Positions 8,802-18,163 of a stretch of 64,000 nt of DNA are shown here, piece after piece; the stretch's first letter is position 1, and every line of letters begins with the position of its first letter. Both the position numbers and the translations under genes were made by a program. Source of the stretch: Nitrosomonadales bacterium. GTDB lineage: Bacteria > Pseudomonadota > Gammaproteobacteria > Burkholderiales > Gallionellaceae. The notes beneath the pieces are model-generated. The model searched no databases, was not told the DNA's origin, and saw nothing but the letters and a program-made list of their open reading frames with translations. The stretch is from contig JADJWO010000001.1 in assembly GCA_016716325.1 (NCBI GenBank), positions 1,984,001 through 2,048,000 on the forward strand, given 5' to 3'.

Positions 8802-9504
8802 ATTCAGCATCATCGCGGTATTTTTCGTCGGACTGCTCGGTGGCGTGCATTGCCTCGGTATGTGCGGCAGCATCGTCGGCATCTTCACCGCACAAGTACC
8901 GAGAGACAAGGCACACTGGCCGTTCCATCTCGCCTACAGTGGCGGGCGTATCACCAGTTATGCGCTGGCCGGGGCATTGGTTGGTGCAGTGGGACAGGCC
9001 GGTCTGTTGATGCGCGACGCGGTGCCGGTGCAACATCTGCTGTTTGCACTTTCCAGTTTCATGCTGGTCGCGTTGGGATTGTATCTGGCGGGCATCTGGG
9101 GTGTGGTGCGGCAGCTTGAGCGTCTGGGCGGGGGGGTATGGAAACGCTTGCAACCTTATACTGCCAGACTGTTGCCGTTGAATACCGTGCCGCGCGCATT
9201 GGGTCTGGGCATCCTGTGGGGATGGCTGCCATGCGGTCTGGTGTACAGCGTGCTGCTGACCGCTTTGGCGAGCGGCGACCCGATACGGGGCGGATTGATC
9301 ATGATGGCGTTCGGTTTGGGAACCTTGCCGAATCTGCTGGCAATCGGACTATTCTGGGAAAGTATCGAAAGCTGGGTGAAATCACCGCGCGTACGCTTGG
9401 TCGCCGGGTTGCTGGTGGTCGGGCTCGGCGTGTATGGGTTGATCAAGGTGGGCTATACGTTCTATATAAACGGTTGGGCGGGGAGTTGTCATGTGGCGGC
9501 GTAA
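8794..9504 (+). CDS. Sulfite exporter TauE/SafE-family (UreH-like) membrane protein
   Basis: Integral membrane protein with about six hydrophobic segments. The N-terminal GLLGGVHCLGMCGSIVG places a His-Cys-x-x-Met-Cys cluster in the first helix, and GWLPCGLVYSVL carries another Cys, the pattern of the DsbD_2/UreH-like TauE/SafE subfamily, often found with cytochrome oxidase or copper genes. A metal- or thiol-transfer role is an inference. It overlaps bioD by 8 bases and the SCO gene by 14 bases, so co-expression with the copper chaperone is likely. The transported substrate cannot be read from the sequence. Confidence 0.75.
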   Translation: MSEFSIIAVFFVGLLGGVHCLGMCGSIVGIFTAQVPRDKAHWPFHLAYSGGRITSYALAGALVGAVGQAGLLMRDAVPVQHLLFALSSFMLVALGLYLAGIWGVVRQLERLGGGVWKRLQPYTARLLPLNTVPRALGLGILWGWLPCGLVYSVLLTALASGDPIRGGLIMMAFGLGTLPNLLAIGLFWESIESWVKSPRVRLVAGLLVVGLGVYGLIKVGYTFYINGWAGSCHVAA

Positions 9505-10081
9505 TGTAATCTTCCTGATGCTGGCGATGGTGCTGGCAGCCTGCGGCGAACCCAGGTTGCCATCCCCGTTCCATGCCAGCGAAGTCGGCGGCAAACTGGC
9601 CTCGGCGGATTTCAGGCTGACCGACCATAATGGCAAACTGCGCACGCTGGCGGATTTTCGCGGCAAGGTGGTGGTGATGTTCTTCGGCTATATCCATTGT
9701 CCGGATGTATGTCCGACCACGATGGCCGATCTGGCGCAGGTGATGGACACGCTGGGCAAGGATGCCGACAGGGTGCAGGTGCTGTTCGTGACCGTCGATC
9801 CGGAGCGCGATACGCCCGAACTGATGACGCAGTACGCTCCCGCGTTCCACCCCTCATTCCTCGGTCTGTACGGGGATGTGCAAGCCACCGTGAAGGTTGC
9901 AGAGGCGTTTGGCGTCGTGTATCAGAAGCAGCCGACCACCTCGGGCTACAACGTGGATCACAGCGCCGGCACGTATCTGATCGATGCGAACGGCAAGGTG
10001 CGCCTGCTCGCGCCCTATGGGCAGCGAGCCGACTGGCTGGCGCAGGACATCCGGCTGCTGCTGGCCATGGGCGGAAAATAA
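9491..10081 (+). CDS. SCO1/SenC family copper chaperone lipoprotein
   Basis: Thioredoxin-fold copper chaperone that helps build the CuA or CuB centre of terminal oxidases. A lipoprotein signal ends in LAAC (Cys about residue 18), so it should be membrane-tethered in the periplasm. The copper site CPDVCP is near residue 74-79, and the partner His is in NVDHSAGTY near residue 157. Length 196 is typical. A GGGGAG ribosome site precedes the ATG. It is far from the cbb3 genes but is a reasonable partner for them or for another oxidase elsewhere. Confidence 0.92.
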   Translation: MWRRNVIFLMLAMVLAACGEPRLPSPFHASEVGGKLASADFRLTDHNGKLRTLADFRGKVVVMFFGYIHCPDVCPTTMADLAQVMDTLGKDADRVQVLFVTVDPERDTPELMTQYAPAFHPSFLGLYGDVQATVKVAEAFGVVYQKQPTTSGYNVDHSAGTYLIDANGKVRLLAPYGQRADWLAQDIRLLLAMGGK

Positions 10082-10083
10082 CC

Positions 10084-11481
10084 ATGTCCGCAAGCCTGGC
10101 CAAGGCATTCTCGTGCGATATCGACGAATCGAATCTGCCGGTGCGCGCAGAACAATTGCGCGCGCGGCTGCGCTCTTACCCGTTGCTGATAGCCGGGCAG
10201 GCCGTGATCGCCTTGCTGCTGGTCGAATTGATGTGGGGCAGGGTGCCGCACGTCACGTTGCTGTCATGGATAGCGACGCTGTTCGCATTCCTTCTGGTAG
10301 AAATCTTCATGATATGGCGTTACCGCAAGGAGATGGGCACGCTGGAGGAATGCCGGCGCTGGCGCACACGATTTGTCGTGCTGGTCAGTTGTGTGGGCGC
10401 GGTGTGGGGTGCGGGCGGGCTGTTGTTGTTCGTTCCTGGCGACCTGGCCTATCAGGCCATGCTGATCTGCGTGGTATTGGGCGTGGCAGCCGGGGCCGCG
10501 ACGACCAACCCGGTCTTTCCTCCGGCCCTTTATATTTTTGTCACGCTGCTGATCCTGCCGATCATTGCGATAAATGTGGCGGTCGGCGACCGTTCACACC
10601 TCATTCTGGCGGCGATGCTGGTGGTGTATCTGTTCTTTGTGCTGAATGCCGGAAAGGATCTGGGCCGCACTTTCGAACAATCATTGCGCGGCAGGCTGGA
10701 GAACGAGCGGTTGGTCGGACAATTGACCTGGGAAAAACAGCGTGCCGAACAGGCGAGTCTGATGAAATCGAAGTTTCTGGCTGCGGCCAGTCACGATTTG
10801 CGCCAGCCGATGCATGCGCTGACCTTGTTCGTCGAGGCGCTCAAGGGGCATGTCAACGGGCGCGAGGGGGTGGAGCTGGTCGGACAGATAGACCGTTCGG
10901 TCGAGGTGCTCGGCACGATGTTCGACGCGCTGCTGGATATTTCCAAACTGGATGCCGGCGTGGTGCAGCCGCATGAGGAATCGTTCGCGATCCAGGCCGT
11001 GCTGGACCGGATGCATGCCGAATTTTCCCGGGTGGCGCAGGGGAAGGGGCTGCGCTTCGTGGTGGCGGATTCCGACCTGATGGTCTATAGCGATCCGTTG
11101 TTGCTGGAGCGCATCCTGCGCAACCTGATCACCAATGCCATCCGCTATACCGAACAGGGCGAAGTGGCAATAGTTTGCCGGCAGGAGGGTGACGATCTGG
11201 AACTGGAGGTGAGCGATACCGGCATCGGCATCGCGCAGGAACACCTGCCGCATATCTTCGAGGAGTATTACCAGGTCGGCAACCAGCATCGCGATCGCAG
11301 CAAGGGGTTGGGGCTGGGATTGTCCATCGTGAAGCGCATTGAACAGTTGCTGGGCTACCGGATGAAGGTGAAGTCGATACTGGGCGGCGGGAGCAGCTTC
11401 ATCCTGCAGATTCCGATGCGTGCCGGATGTTATGATTGCCAGCGTCGGGATCGCATAAGTGAGGGAGGGGACGTACCATGA
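10084..11481 (+). CDS. Membrane sensor histidine kinase
   Basis: Two-component sensor kinase. The start is the ATG two bases after the SCO gene; an open frame runs upstream but lies inside SCO. About five or six hydrophobic helices span residues 35-190 without an obvious periplasmic ligand domain. HisKA follows, with phospho-acceptor H237 in ASHDLRQPMHAL, then HATPase_c with N-box NLITNAIRYT, D-box DTGIGI and G-box GLGLGLSIV. It overlaps the response regulator gene by four bases, so the two form a cognate pair. The signal is unknown; lying after a SCO protein suggests a redox or copper input, which is only inference. Confidence 0.9.
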   Translation: MSASLAKAFSCDIDESNLPVRAEQLRARLRSYPLLIAGQAVIALLLVELMWGRVPHVTLLSWIATLFAFLLVEIFMIWRYRKEMGTLEECRRWRTRFVVLVSCVGAVWGAGGLLLFVPGDLAYQAMLICVVLGVAAGAATTNPVFPPALYIFVTLLILPIIAINVAVGDRSHLILAAMLVVYLFFVLNAGKDLGRTFEQSLRGRLENERLVGQLTWEKQRAEQASLMKSKFLAAASHDLRQPMHALTLFVEALKGHVNGREGVELVGQIDRSVEVLGTMFDALLDISKLDAGVVQPHEESFAIQAVLDRMHAEFSRVAQGKGLRFVVADSDLMVYSDPLLLERILRNLITNAIRYTEQGEVAIVCRQEGDDLELEVSDTGIGIAQEHLPHIFEEYYQVGNQHRDRSKGLGLGLSIVKRIEQLLGYRMKVKSILGGGSSFILQIPMRAGCYDCQRRDRISEGGDVP

Positions 11482-12140
11482 AGATTCTGCTGGCAGACGA
11501 TCATGCGCTGTTCCGCGAGGGGTTGCGCTATGTGTTGCAGCAATTGCCGGAAGTTTGCGAAATACTGGAAGCCGGAAATTTTCCGGAAGCGCTCAGGTTG
11601 GCCGAGCTGCATCCGGAACTGGATCTGGCCTTGCTCGACCTGAACATGCCGGGCAGCGACGGGCCGGTTTCCGTCAAATTCTTTCATCAGCGTTATCCGC
11701 ATATCCCGGTGGTGGTGGTGTCCGGTGAAGACGGGCGCGGCAATATGGAAAAGGTGATGAATTCCGGTGCGATGGGCTTCGTATGCAAGAGTTCGACCGC
11801 TCCGGTGATGTTGAGTGCCTTGAGCCTGGTACTTTCCGGCGGGGTGTATGTTCCGCCGCAGATCCTGCAATATCGCAGCGTTGGCGGCGAGGATGATGGC
11901 GAACAAAAAGACGGCCGCAGCCCGAACACCAACGAGTTCGGTCTGACGCCACGCCAGATGCAGGTGTTGAGGCATCTGGCCGCGGGCTTGACCAACAAGG
12001 AGATCGCCGAGACGATCCATCTTGCGGAGGGAACCGTCAAGATCCACGTGGCGGCCGTCTACCAGACCCTGCGCGTCAGCAGCCGCATGGAGGCGGTACG
12101 GGTCGCCGAGCAGTTGGGGCTGGTGGGTGTCGATGGCTGA
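11478..12140 (+). CDS. NarL/FixJ-type response regulator
   Basis: Receiver domain (about 1-120) with acidic pocket D7/D8 and phospho-acceptor D54 in LLDLNMPG, followed by a LuxR-type helix-turn-helix (LTPRQMQVLRHLAAGLTNKEIAE...VKIHV) at about 153-210. It is expected to bind DNA when phosphorylated by the kinase just upstream. It overlaps ftsK by eight bases. Targets are not visible. Confidence 0.92.
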   Translation: MKILLADDHALFREGLRYVLQQLPEVCEILEAGNFPEALRLAELHPELDLALLDLNMPGSDGPVSVKFFHQRYPHIPVVVVSGEDGRGNMEKVMNSGAMGFVCKSSTAPVMLSALSLVLSGGVYVPPQILQYRSVGGEDDGEQKDGRSPNTNEFGLTPRQMQVLRHLAAGLTNKEIAETIHLAEGTVKIHVAAVYQTLRVSSRMEAVRVAEQLGLVGVDG

Positions 12141-14400
12141 GGCCGATCACACCTCCCCGGCAGGCAGGATGTTCGCACTGTTGCGCGAGTCGCGCTGGCT
12201 GCTGCTGGTCGCAGCTGCCCTTTATCTGTCCATCTCCCTGTATGGTTACCATCGCGCCGACCCGTCCTGGTCAAATACTGCCAGTGGTGCGCTGACCGTC
12301 AATCCCGGCGGTGTGCTCGGTGCGTATCTTTCCGACCTGCTGTTCTATCTGTCCGGCTTTTCGGCGTGGTGGTGGGTGGTGTTGATGCTCGAGCGTATCT
12401 GGGCGGGATACCACAACCTGGCCGCCGATAGTATCTTCGACAAGCGCGCCCTGTGGGTCTCCGTGGCGGGGTTTCTGGTGCTGTTGCTGGCCAGTAGCGC
12501 GCTCGAGGCGATCCGTTTGCATACCCTGCAAGTCACACTGCCGCTGGCGCCGGGCGGGATGCTTGGCATCATGCTGGGCGATGCGCTGACGCGCATGCTG
12601 GGTTTTACCGGTGCGACCCTGTTGTTGCTGGCATTGATGGCCACCGGCTTCAGCGTGTTCAGCGGACTGTCGTGGCTGCGCTTCATGGATCGTCTCGGGG
12701 CGCTGCTGGAATCCGCCTTCCTGTGGCTGCGTAATACCTGGCAAACGCGCCAGGACAAGCGTATCGGCGTGCAGGCGATGAGCGAACGCGATGCCATCGT
12801 CGAGGAAGAGAAGCGCCGTGTCGAGGAGCACCTGCCCATCCATATCGAGATGCCGGTGATGGAGGTGACCAAGTCGGCACGGGTGGTCGAAGAGAAGCAG
12901 GCGCCGCTGTTCTCCGACATGCCTGATTCGCCGCTGCCGCCACTGCATCTGCTTGATCAGGCCACGCATCAGGTCGAGGTGGTTTCGGCAGATACGCTGG
13001 AATTCACCTCGCGCCTGATCGAGCGCAAATTGAAGGATTTCGGCGTGGCGGTGAAGGTCGTCGCCGCCTATCCCGGGCCGGTGATCACGCGCTACGAGAT
13101 CGACCCGGACGTCGGCGTGAAGGGCAGCCAGATCACCAATCTGGTGAAGGATCTTGCGCGCGCGCTGTCGGTGGTCAGCATACGCCTGGTCGAGACCATT
13201 CCCGGCAAGGCCTATATGGCCCTGGAACTGCCCAATGCCAAGCGTCAGATGGTGCATCTGTCGGAGATACTCAGTTCGCAGGTGTATGCCGACATGCATT
13301 CCGCGCTGACGATCGCGATGGGCAAGGATATCTCGGGCAAGCCGGTGGTCGCCGACCTGGCCAGGATGCCGCACGTGCTGGTGGCGGGCACCACCGGTTC
13401 CGGCAAATCGGTGGCGATCAACGCGATGATCCTGTCGCTGTTGTACAAATCCACACCGCAACAGGTGCGCCTGTTGCTGATCGATCCGAAGATGCTGGAA
13501 CTTTCCGTCTATGAAGGTATTCCCCACCTGCTCGCGCCGGTGGTCACCGACATGCGTCAGGCCGCTTCGGGGCTGAACTGGTGCGTGCAGGAGATGGACC
13601 GTCGCTACCGGCTCATGTCCCATTTCGGTGTGCGCAACATCGCCGGATACAACCAGAAGCTGCGAGATGCCCTGAAGTCGGGAGAGCCGCTCGCCCATCC
13701 GTTCTCCATCACGCCTGAGAGTCCCGAGTTGCTGGAAGAGTTGCCGCTGATCGTGGTGTTCATCGATGAGTTGGCCGACCTGATGATGGTGGTCGGCAAG
13801 AAGATCGAGGAATTGATCGCGCGTCTGGCGCAGAAAGCGCGCGCATCCGGCATCCATCTGGTGCTTGCCACGCAACGCCCGTCGGTGGATGTGATCACCG
13901 GCCTGATCAAGGCCAACGTGCCGACGCGCGTGGCATTCCAGGTGTCGAGCAAGATCGATTCGCGCACCATCCTCGACCAGATGGGGGCGGAAGCCCTGCT
14001 GGGACAGGGCGACATGCTCTATCTGCCGCCCGGAACCGGCCATCCGCAACGCGTGCATGGCGCTTTCGTGTCCGATCAGGAAGTGCATCGCGTCGCCGAA
14101 TACCTGAAGGAGCAGGGCGAGCCCAACTACATCGATGGCGTGCTGGACTCGCCGGAAGAATCCGGCGAGGGGGGCGAGGGCGGTGCCGGCCTGGACGCCG
14201 AAGCCGACCCGTTGTACGACCAGGCGGTGGAGATCGTGCTACGGAACCGCCGCGCATCGATCTCGCTGGTGCAGCGCCATCTGCGCATCGGCTACAACCG
14301 CGCCGCGCGCCTGGTCGAGCAGATGGAGTCCGCCGGCATCGTTTCGCCGATGCAGAGCAACGGCAACCGCGAAGTGCTGGCGCCGGCCCGCCACGAATAG
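12133..14400 (+). CDS. ftsK: DNA translocase FtsK
   Basis: Septal DNA pump for chromosome dimer resolution and terminus segregation. The start MAEADHTSPAG overlaps the regulator stop. Four transmembrane helices fall within residues 20-190, a short linker follows, then the alpha/beta motor with Walker A GTTGSGKS at about 419-426 and Walker B VVFIDELADL. The C-terminal gamma winged helix (about 690-755), which reads KOPS sequences, is present: SLVQRHLRIGYNRAARLVEQME. At 755 residues it is a compact FtsK with a short linker, common in betaproteobacteria. Three bases separate it from lolA, the usual pairing. Confidence 0.95.
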   Translation: MAEADHTSPAGRMFALLRESRWLLLVAAALYLSISLYGYHRADPSWSNTASGALTVNPGGVLGAYLSDLLFYLSGFSAWWWVVLMLERIWAGYHNLAADSIFDKRALWVSVAGFLVLLLASSALEAIRLHTLQVTLPLAPGGMLGIMLGDALTRMLGFTGATLLLLALMATGFSVFSGLSWLRFMDRLGALLESAFLWLRNTWQTRQDKRIGVQAMSERDAIVEEEKRRVEEHLPIHIEMPVMEVTKSARVVEEKQAPLFSDMPDSPLPPLHLLDQATHQVEVVSADTLEFTSRLIERKLKDFGVAVKVVAAYPGPVITRYEIDPDVGVKGSQITNLVKDLARALSVVSIRLVETIPGKAYMALELPNAKRQMVHLSEILSSQVYADMHSALTIAMGKDISGKPVVADLARMPHVLVAGTTGSGKSVAINAMILSLLYKSTPQQVRLLLIDPKMLELSVYEGIPHLLAPVVTDMRQAASGLNWCVQEMDRRYRLMSHFGVRNIAGYNQKLRDALKSGEPLAHPFSITPESPELLEELPLIVVFIDELADLMMVVGKKIEELIARLAQKARASGIHLVLATQRPSVDVITGLIKANVPTRVAFQVSSKIDSRTILDQMGAEALLGQGDMLYLPPGTGHPQRVHGAFVSDQEVHRVAEYLKEQGEPNYIDGVLDSPEESGEGGEGGAGLDAEADPLYDQAVEIVLRNRRASISLVQRHLRIGYNRAARLVEQMESAGIVSPMQSNGNREVLAPARHE

Positions 14401-14403
14401 ATC

Positions 14404-15018
14404 ATGCTGAGGAATATCTGTTTCATTGTTCTGTGTGTCGCTTCGTTCAATGCCGGGGCGGGCGCGATCGAAAAACTCAAGTCCTTTGTTGCGGCGACGC
14501 GTTCCGCGCAGGCGGAGTTCACCCAGTTGGTGCTGGATCAGAACGGCAGGCGCATCCAGAGCGCTTCCGGCCTGATGCAATTCCAGCGTCCCGGCAAATT
14601 CCGCTGGACCTACCGGAAACCCTACGAGCAGATCATCGTCGGCGACGGTGAGCAGTTCTGGCTGTATGACCTGGATCTGAACCAGGTGACGGTCAGGAAG
14701 CTGGATGCGGCGCTGGGCAGCAGTCCGGCCGCGCTGCTGTCCGGCAGCAACGAGATCGAGCGCGGCTTCGATCTGCGGGATGTCGGCACAAAGGACGGGT
14801 TGGAGTGGTTGCAGGCCATACCCCGGACGCAGGAAAGCAGCTTCGAGAAGATATTCATGGCTTTTGACGCGCAAGCCGAACTGGCCGTCATGGAACTGTA
14901 CGACGCGTTCGGGCACAAGACCGTGCTGCGTTTTTCCGGGATGCGGCGCAACCCCGGGATCCCCCCGCAGCAGTTCAGGTTCGTGCCGCCCGAGGGCGCG
15001 GATGTCTTCAGCGACTGA
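14404..15018 (+). CDS. lolA: Outer-membrane lipoprotein carrier protein LolA
   Basis: Periplasmic chaperone that carries lipoproteins from LolCDE to LolB. A Sec signal peptide covers about residues 1-19 (MLRNICFIVLCVASFNAGAGA). The conserved FTQLVLDQNGRRIQSASG and RPGKFRWTYRKPYEQ regions and the C-terminal beta motif FRFVPPEGADVF are clear. Length 204 is normal. ftsK-lolA-rarA is a widely conserved order. Confidence 0.94.
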   Translation: MLRNICFIVLCVASFNAGAGAIEKLKSFVAATRSAQAEFTQLVLDQNGRRIQSASGLMQFQRPGKFRWTYRKPYEQIIVGDGEQFWLYDLDLNQVTVRKLDAALGSSPAALLSGSNEIERGFDLRDVGTKDGLEWLQAIPRTQESSFEKIFMAFDAQAELAVMELYDAFGHKTVLRFSGMRRNPGIPPQQFRFVPPEGADVFSD

Positions 15019-15032
15019 TTGCGCGGCGCCAT

Positions 15033-16379
15033 ATGTCCACCGGCAATCTTTTTGAATCCGCTTCGCCCGCCGCACCGCTCGCCGAGCGGCTGCGTCCCGG
15101 GCATATCGACGAGGTCATCGGGCAGGTGCATCTGCTCGGCGAAGGCAAACCGCTGCGCCTTGCATTCCGATCCGGAAAATTGCATTCGATGATCCTGTGG
15201 GGGCCGCCGGGCGTGGGCAAAACCACGCTGGCGCGCCTGATGGCGTCCGCCTTCGATGCCGAGTTCGTGCCGCTGTCGGCGGTGCTGTCCGGGGTGAAGG
15301 ACATCCGTGATGCCATCGCCCAGGCCGAGCTCATGCTGCAACAGCGCGGACGCCATACCATCCTGTTCGTGGACGAGGTGCACCGTTTCAACAAGTCGCA
15401 GCAGGATGCGTTCCTTCCGTTCGTCGAGCGCGGGCTGGTGACCTTCATCGGGGCGACCACCGAGAATCCCTCGTTCGAGGTGAACGGCGCGCTGCTGTCT
15501 CGGGCACAGGTATACGTGCTGAAGTCATTGTCGGAAACCGAGATGGACGAGCTGTTCGCGCGCGCGCAGCTGGCGGCATTGCCCGATATCGCGTTCGATG
15601 CGGCCGCCCGGGAGCGCATCGTCGGTTATGCGGATGGTGACGCGCGCCGCCTGCTGAACGTGCTGGAACAGTTGCAGACCGCTGCCGCGACTGCGGGGGT
15701 GGGTAACATCGATATCGCCTTCCTCGATGCCACGCTGGCGCAGAACCTGCGCCGCTTCGACAAGGGCGGCGAGGCGTTCTACGACCAGATATCCGCGCTG
15801 CACAAGTCGGTGCGCGGCTCCAACCCGGATGCGGCGCTGTACTGGTTCACGCGCATGCTGGATGGCGGCGCCGACCCGCGCTATCTGGCGCGGCGCATCG
15901 TGCGCATGGCCTGGGAGGACATCGGGCTGGCCGACCCGCGCGCCATGCAGATATGCAACGAGGCGGCGCAGACCTACGAGCGTCTCGGCACGCCGGAGGG
16001 GGAGCTGGCGCTGGCGCAGGCCGTGTTGTATCTCGCCGTCGCGGCCAAGTCGAATGCGGGATACGTCGCGTATAATGCCGCCCGCGCATTCGTCAAGCAG
16101 GACGGTTCGCGCGAAGTGCCGCTGCATCTGCGCAATGCACCGACCAAGCTGATGAAGCAACTGGATTACGGCAAGGACTACCGCTATGCGCACGATGAAG
16201 CGGAGGGATATGCGGCGGGCGAGAATTACTTCCCGGATGGCATGCCCGCAGTGAGTTTCTACGAGCCGACCGGGCGCGGGCTGGAAGCGAAGATCGCCGA
16301 AAAACTGGCAAGGCTTCGCGAGATGGATGCGCAGGCGGGTGGGCCGGACACGGTCGCTAGGAAGGATTCTGGCGGGTAG
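15033..16379 (+). CDS. rarA: Replication-associated recombination protein RarA (MgsA)
   Basis: Clamp-loader-like AAA+ ATPase acting at stalled forks. The N-terminal PLAERLRPGHIDEVIGQ, Walker A GPPGVGKTT (about 53-61), Walker B LFVDEVHRFNKSQQD and sensor 1 GATTENPSFEVN are intact, and the C-terminal tetramerisation domain begins at FYDQISALHKSVRGSNPDAALYW. Length 448 is normal. No convincing Shine-Dalgarno precedes the ATG; translation probably follows from lolA 14 bases upstream. It is the last gene of the long bio-to-rarA run. Confidence 0.95.
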   Translation: MSTGNLFESASPAAPLAERLRPGHIDEVIGQVHLLGEGKPLRLAFRSGKLHSMILWGPPGVGKTTLARLMASAFDAEFVPLSAVLSGVKDIRDAIAQAELMLQQRGRHTILFVDEVHRFNKSQQDAFLPFVERGLVTFIGATTENPSFEVNGALLSRAQVYVLKSLSETEMDELFARAQLAALPDIAFDAAARERIVGYADGDARRLLNVLEQLQTAAATAGVGNIDIAFLDATLAQNLRRFDKGGEAFYDQISALHKSVRGSNPDAALYWFTRMLDGGADPRYLARRIVRMAWEDIGLADPRAMQICNEAAQTYERLGTPEGELALAQAVLYLAVAAKSNAGYVAYNAARAFVKQDGSREVPLHLRNAPTKLMKQLDYGKDYRYAHDEAEGYAAGENYFPDGMPAVSFYEPTGRGLEAKIAEKLARLREMDAQAGGPDTVARKDSGG

Positions 16380-16448
16380 TGCGGGGGCTGTAGCGATAAT
16401 TACGAAGCGGATGTTTCACGCAGTACAGAATATTTTTACAGGATTTTT

Positions 16449-18146
16449 ATGATCATTCTCGGCATCAACGGCAACCGGCGCGAACACAACTCCGCCGCCG
16501 CAATTCTGGTCGATGGCAAGCTCGTTGCATCTGTGGAAGAAGAACGCATCTCCAGGATCAAGGGGGATAATGCCTATCCGGTCGGGGCCATCGCGGAAGT
16601 GTTGTCCATCGCGGGGGTGAGCGAGCGGGATGTCGACATGGTCGCGCTGGCCAGCCTGTCGCGATGGGAGCAGAAACCTTATCTGGACAGGCTGTTCAGA
16701 CGGATATCCGCCCTGCGCAAGCAGGAGCCGGAACTGAACAAGTTCTACTGGAAACACCAGTTCGAGCGTTATGTGCGGGTATTGCGTCCGCGCAGGAAGC
16801 CGGCCGGCGTGCTGGCCGGCAAGCCGACGCAGACGGTCGAACATCATCTGGCGCACGCGGCCTCCGCCTATTACGCCTGTCCGTTCGGCGACGAGCGCAT
16901 CGGCGTGATCACACTGGACGGCGCGGGGGATTTTTCGTGGGGGTCGGTATGGGTAGGCGCGAACGGAAAGTTGCAGGAGATCACGCATCTGCCCTACCTG
17001 AACAGCATCGGCCTGCTGTATTCCGCCATCACCCATCATCTGGGTTTTATCGCGGGGCGCCATGAGGGCAAGGTGCTGGGGCTGGCCGCTTTCGGCAATC
17101 CCGAACCGTTCCTGTCGCGCCTGATGGCGCATACCAACCCTGCCGACTGGGATGCGCTGTTCGATGCAAAGCTGACGCGCGTGCCGTTACGGCCGGTCTC
17201 GCCGATGGGACGCGTGGTGGTGCAGGAACTATGCGGCGAACTGTCGCGCGAAGACATCGCCGCCGGGTTGCAGGCTTACACCGAGCAACTCATTTGCGCG
17301 TGGGTGCAGGATCATGTGGCCGAATTGAAGGTCAGCAAACTGGCGCTGGCCGGCGGGGTGTTCTCCAACGTGAAGCTGAACCAGCGCATCCTTGCGTTGC
17401 CGGGGGTCGAGAATATCTACGTCCACCCCAACATGGGCGACGGAGGGCTGGCGACCGGCGCCGCATTCGAGGCGCTGTCGCGTTTGCGTGGCGGTCTGCA
17501 TCCCGAACTGGGGCAGGTCTATCTGGGCACCGAGATCAATCGCGAGAACGCATTGCAGGCGTTACAAAAGCTCAACGTGAATTACGAGGAGCCGGAAGAT
17601 CTGGCGCAAGCTGCCGCGCAGCTGCTCACCGACGGCAAGGTGGTGGCGCGCGCGGATGGCAAGATGGAATACGGCCCGCGCGCGCTGGGCAACCGCACCG
17701 TGATGGCGCCCTGCCACGACCCGAGCATCAACCAGTGGCTCAACAAGAAATTCGCGCGCACCGAGTTCATGCCTTTCGCGCCTGTCGTCCTGCACGAGCA
17801 GGCCGGGGAATATTTTCCGGACTGGAACGAGGGCCATGTTTCCGCCCGCTTCATGACGGTTACCTATGATGCTTCGGATACGGCGAAGAAGAACATCCCC
17901 GCGGCGGTGCATGTCGATGGTACGGCGCGTCCGCAGGTGATCCGCCGCGAGGACAATCCGGACTACTACGACATCCTCAAGGGGTATTACGCGCTGACCG
18001 GCGTGCCGAGCGTGATCAATACCAGCTTCAACATGCACGAGGAACCCATCGTGCGTACTGCCGAAGAGGCGATCCTCGCATTCCAGGCGGCCAGGCTGGA
18101 TGCCTTGGTGCTGGGGCCATTCCTGATCCGCGCGAAAACTGAATGA
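16449..18146 (+). CDS. NodU/CmcH-family carbamoyltransferase
   Basis: Two-domain O-carbamoyltransferase. The N-terminal ASKHA-type domain opens with ILGINGNRREHNSAAAIL and carries the metal-binding HHLAHAASAYY and LDGAGDFSWG motifs. The C-terminal domain has MEYGPRALGNRTVM and INTSFNMHEEP, typical of NodU/TobZ proteins. Such enzymes carbamoylate sugars, Nod factors or antibiotics using carbamoyl phosphate and ATP. No glycosyltransferase or biosynthetic cluster adjoins it (rarA before, serS after), so the acceptor cannot be inferred. An ACAGGA ribosome site precedes the ATG. Length 565 is typical. Confidence 0.85.
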   Translation: MIILGINGNRREHNSAAAILVDGKLVASVEEERISRIKGDNAYPVGAIAEVLSIAGVSERDVDMVALASLSRWEQKPYLDRLFRRISALRKQEPELNKFYWKHQFERYVRVLRPRRKPAGVLAGKPTQTVEHHLAHAASAYYACPFGDERIGVITLDGAGDFSWGSVWVGANGKLQEITHLPYLNSIGLLYSAITHHLGFIAGRHEGKVLGLAAFGNPEPFLSRLMAHTNPADWDALFDAKLTRVPLRPVSPMGRVVVQELCGELSREDIAAGLQAYTEQLICAWVQDHVAELKVSKLALAGGVFSNVKLNQRILALPGVENIYVHPNMGDGGLATGAAFEALSRLRGGLHPELGQVYLGTEINRENALQALQKLNVNYEEPEDLAQAAAQLLTDGKVVARADGKMEYGPRALGNRTVMAPCHDPSINQWLNKKFARTEFMPFAPVVLHEQAGEYFPDWNEGHVSARFMTVTYDASDTAKKNIPAAVHVDGTARPQVIRREDNPDYYDILKGYYALTGVPSVINTSFNMHEEPIVRTAEEAILAFQAARLDALVLGPFLIRAKTE

Positions 18147-18163
18147 ATCTGAAGAGATAAGAT

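Noticed and set aside
9697..10083. N-terminal extension of the histidine kinase
   Set aside because: It overlaps the SCO gene in another frame; the ATG two bases after SCO begins the plausible protein.
12271..14088. 605-codon minus-strand frame opposite ftsK
   Set aside because: Antisense shadow of a high-G+C gene with an intact FtsK on the plus strand.
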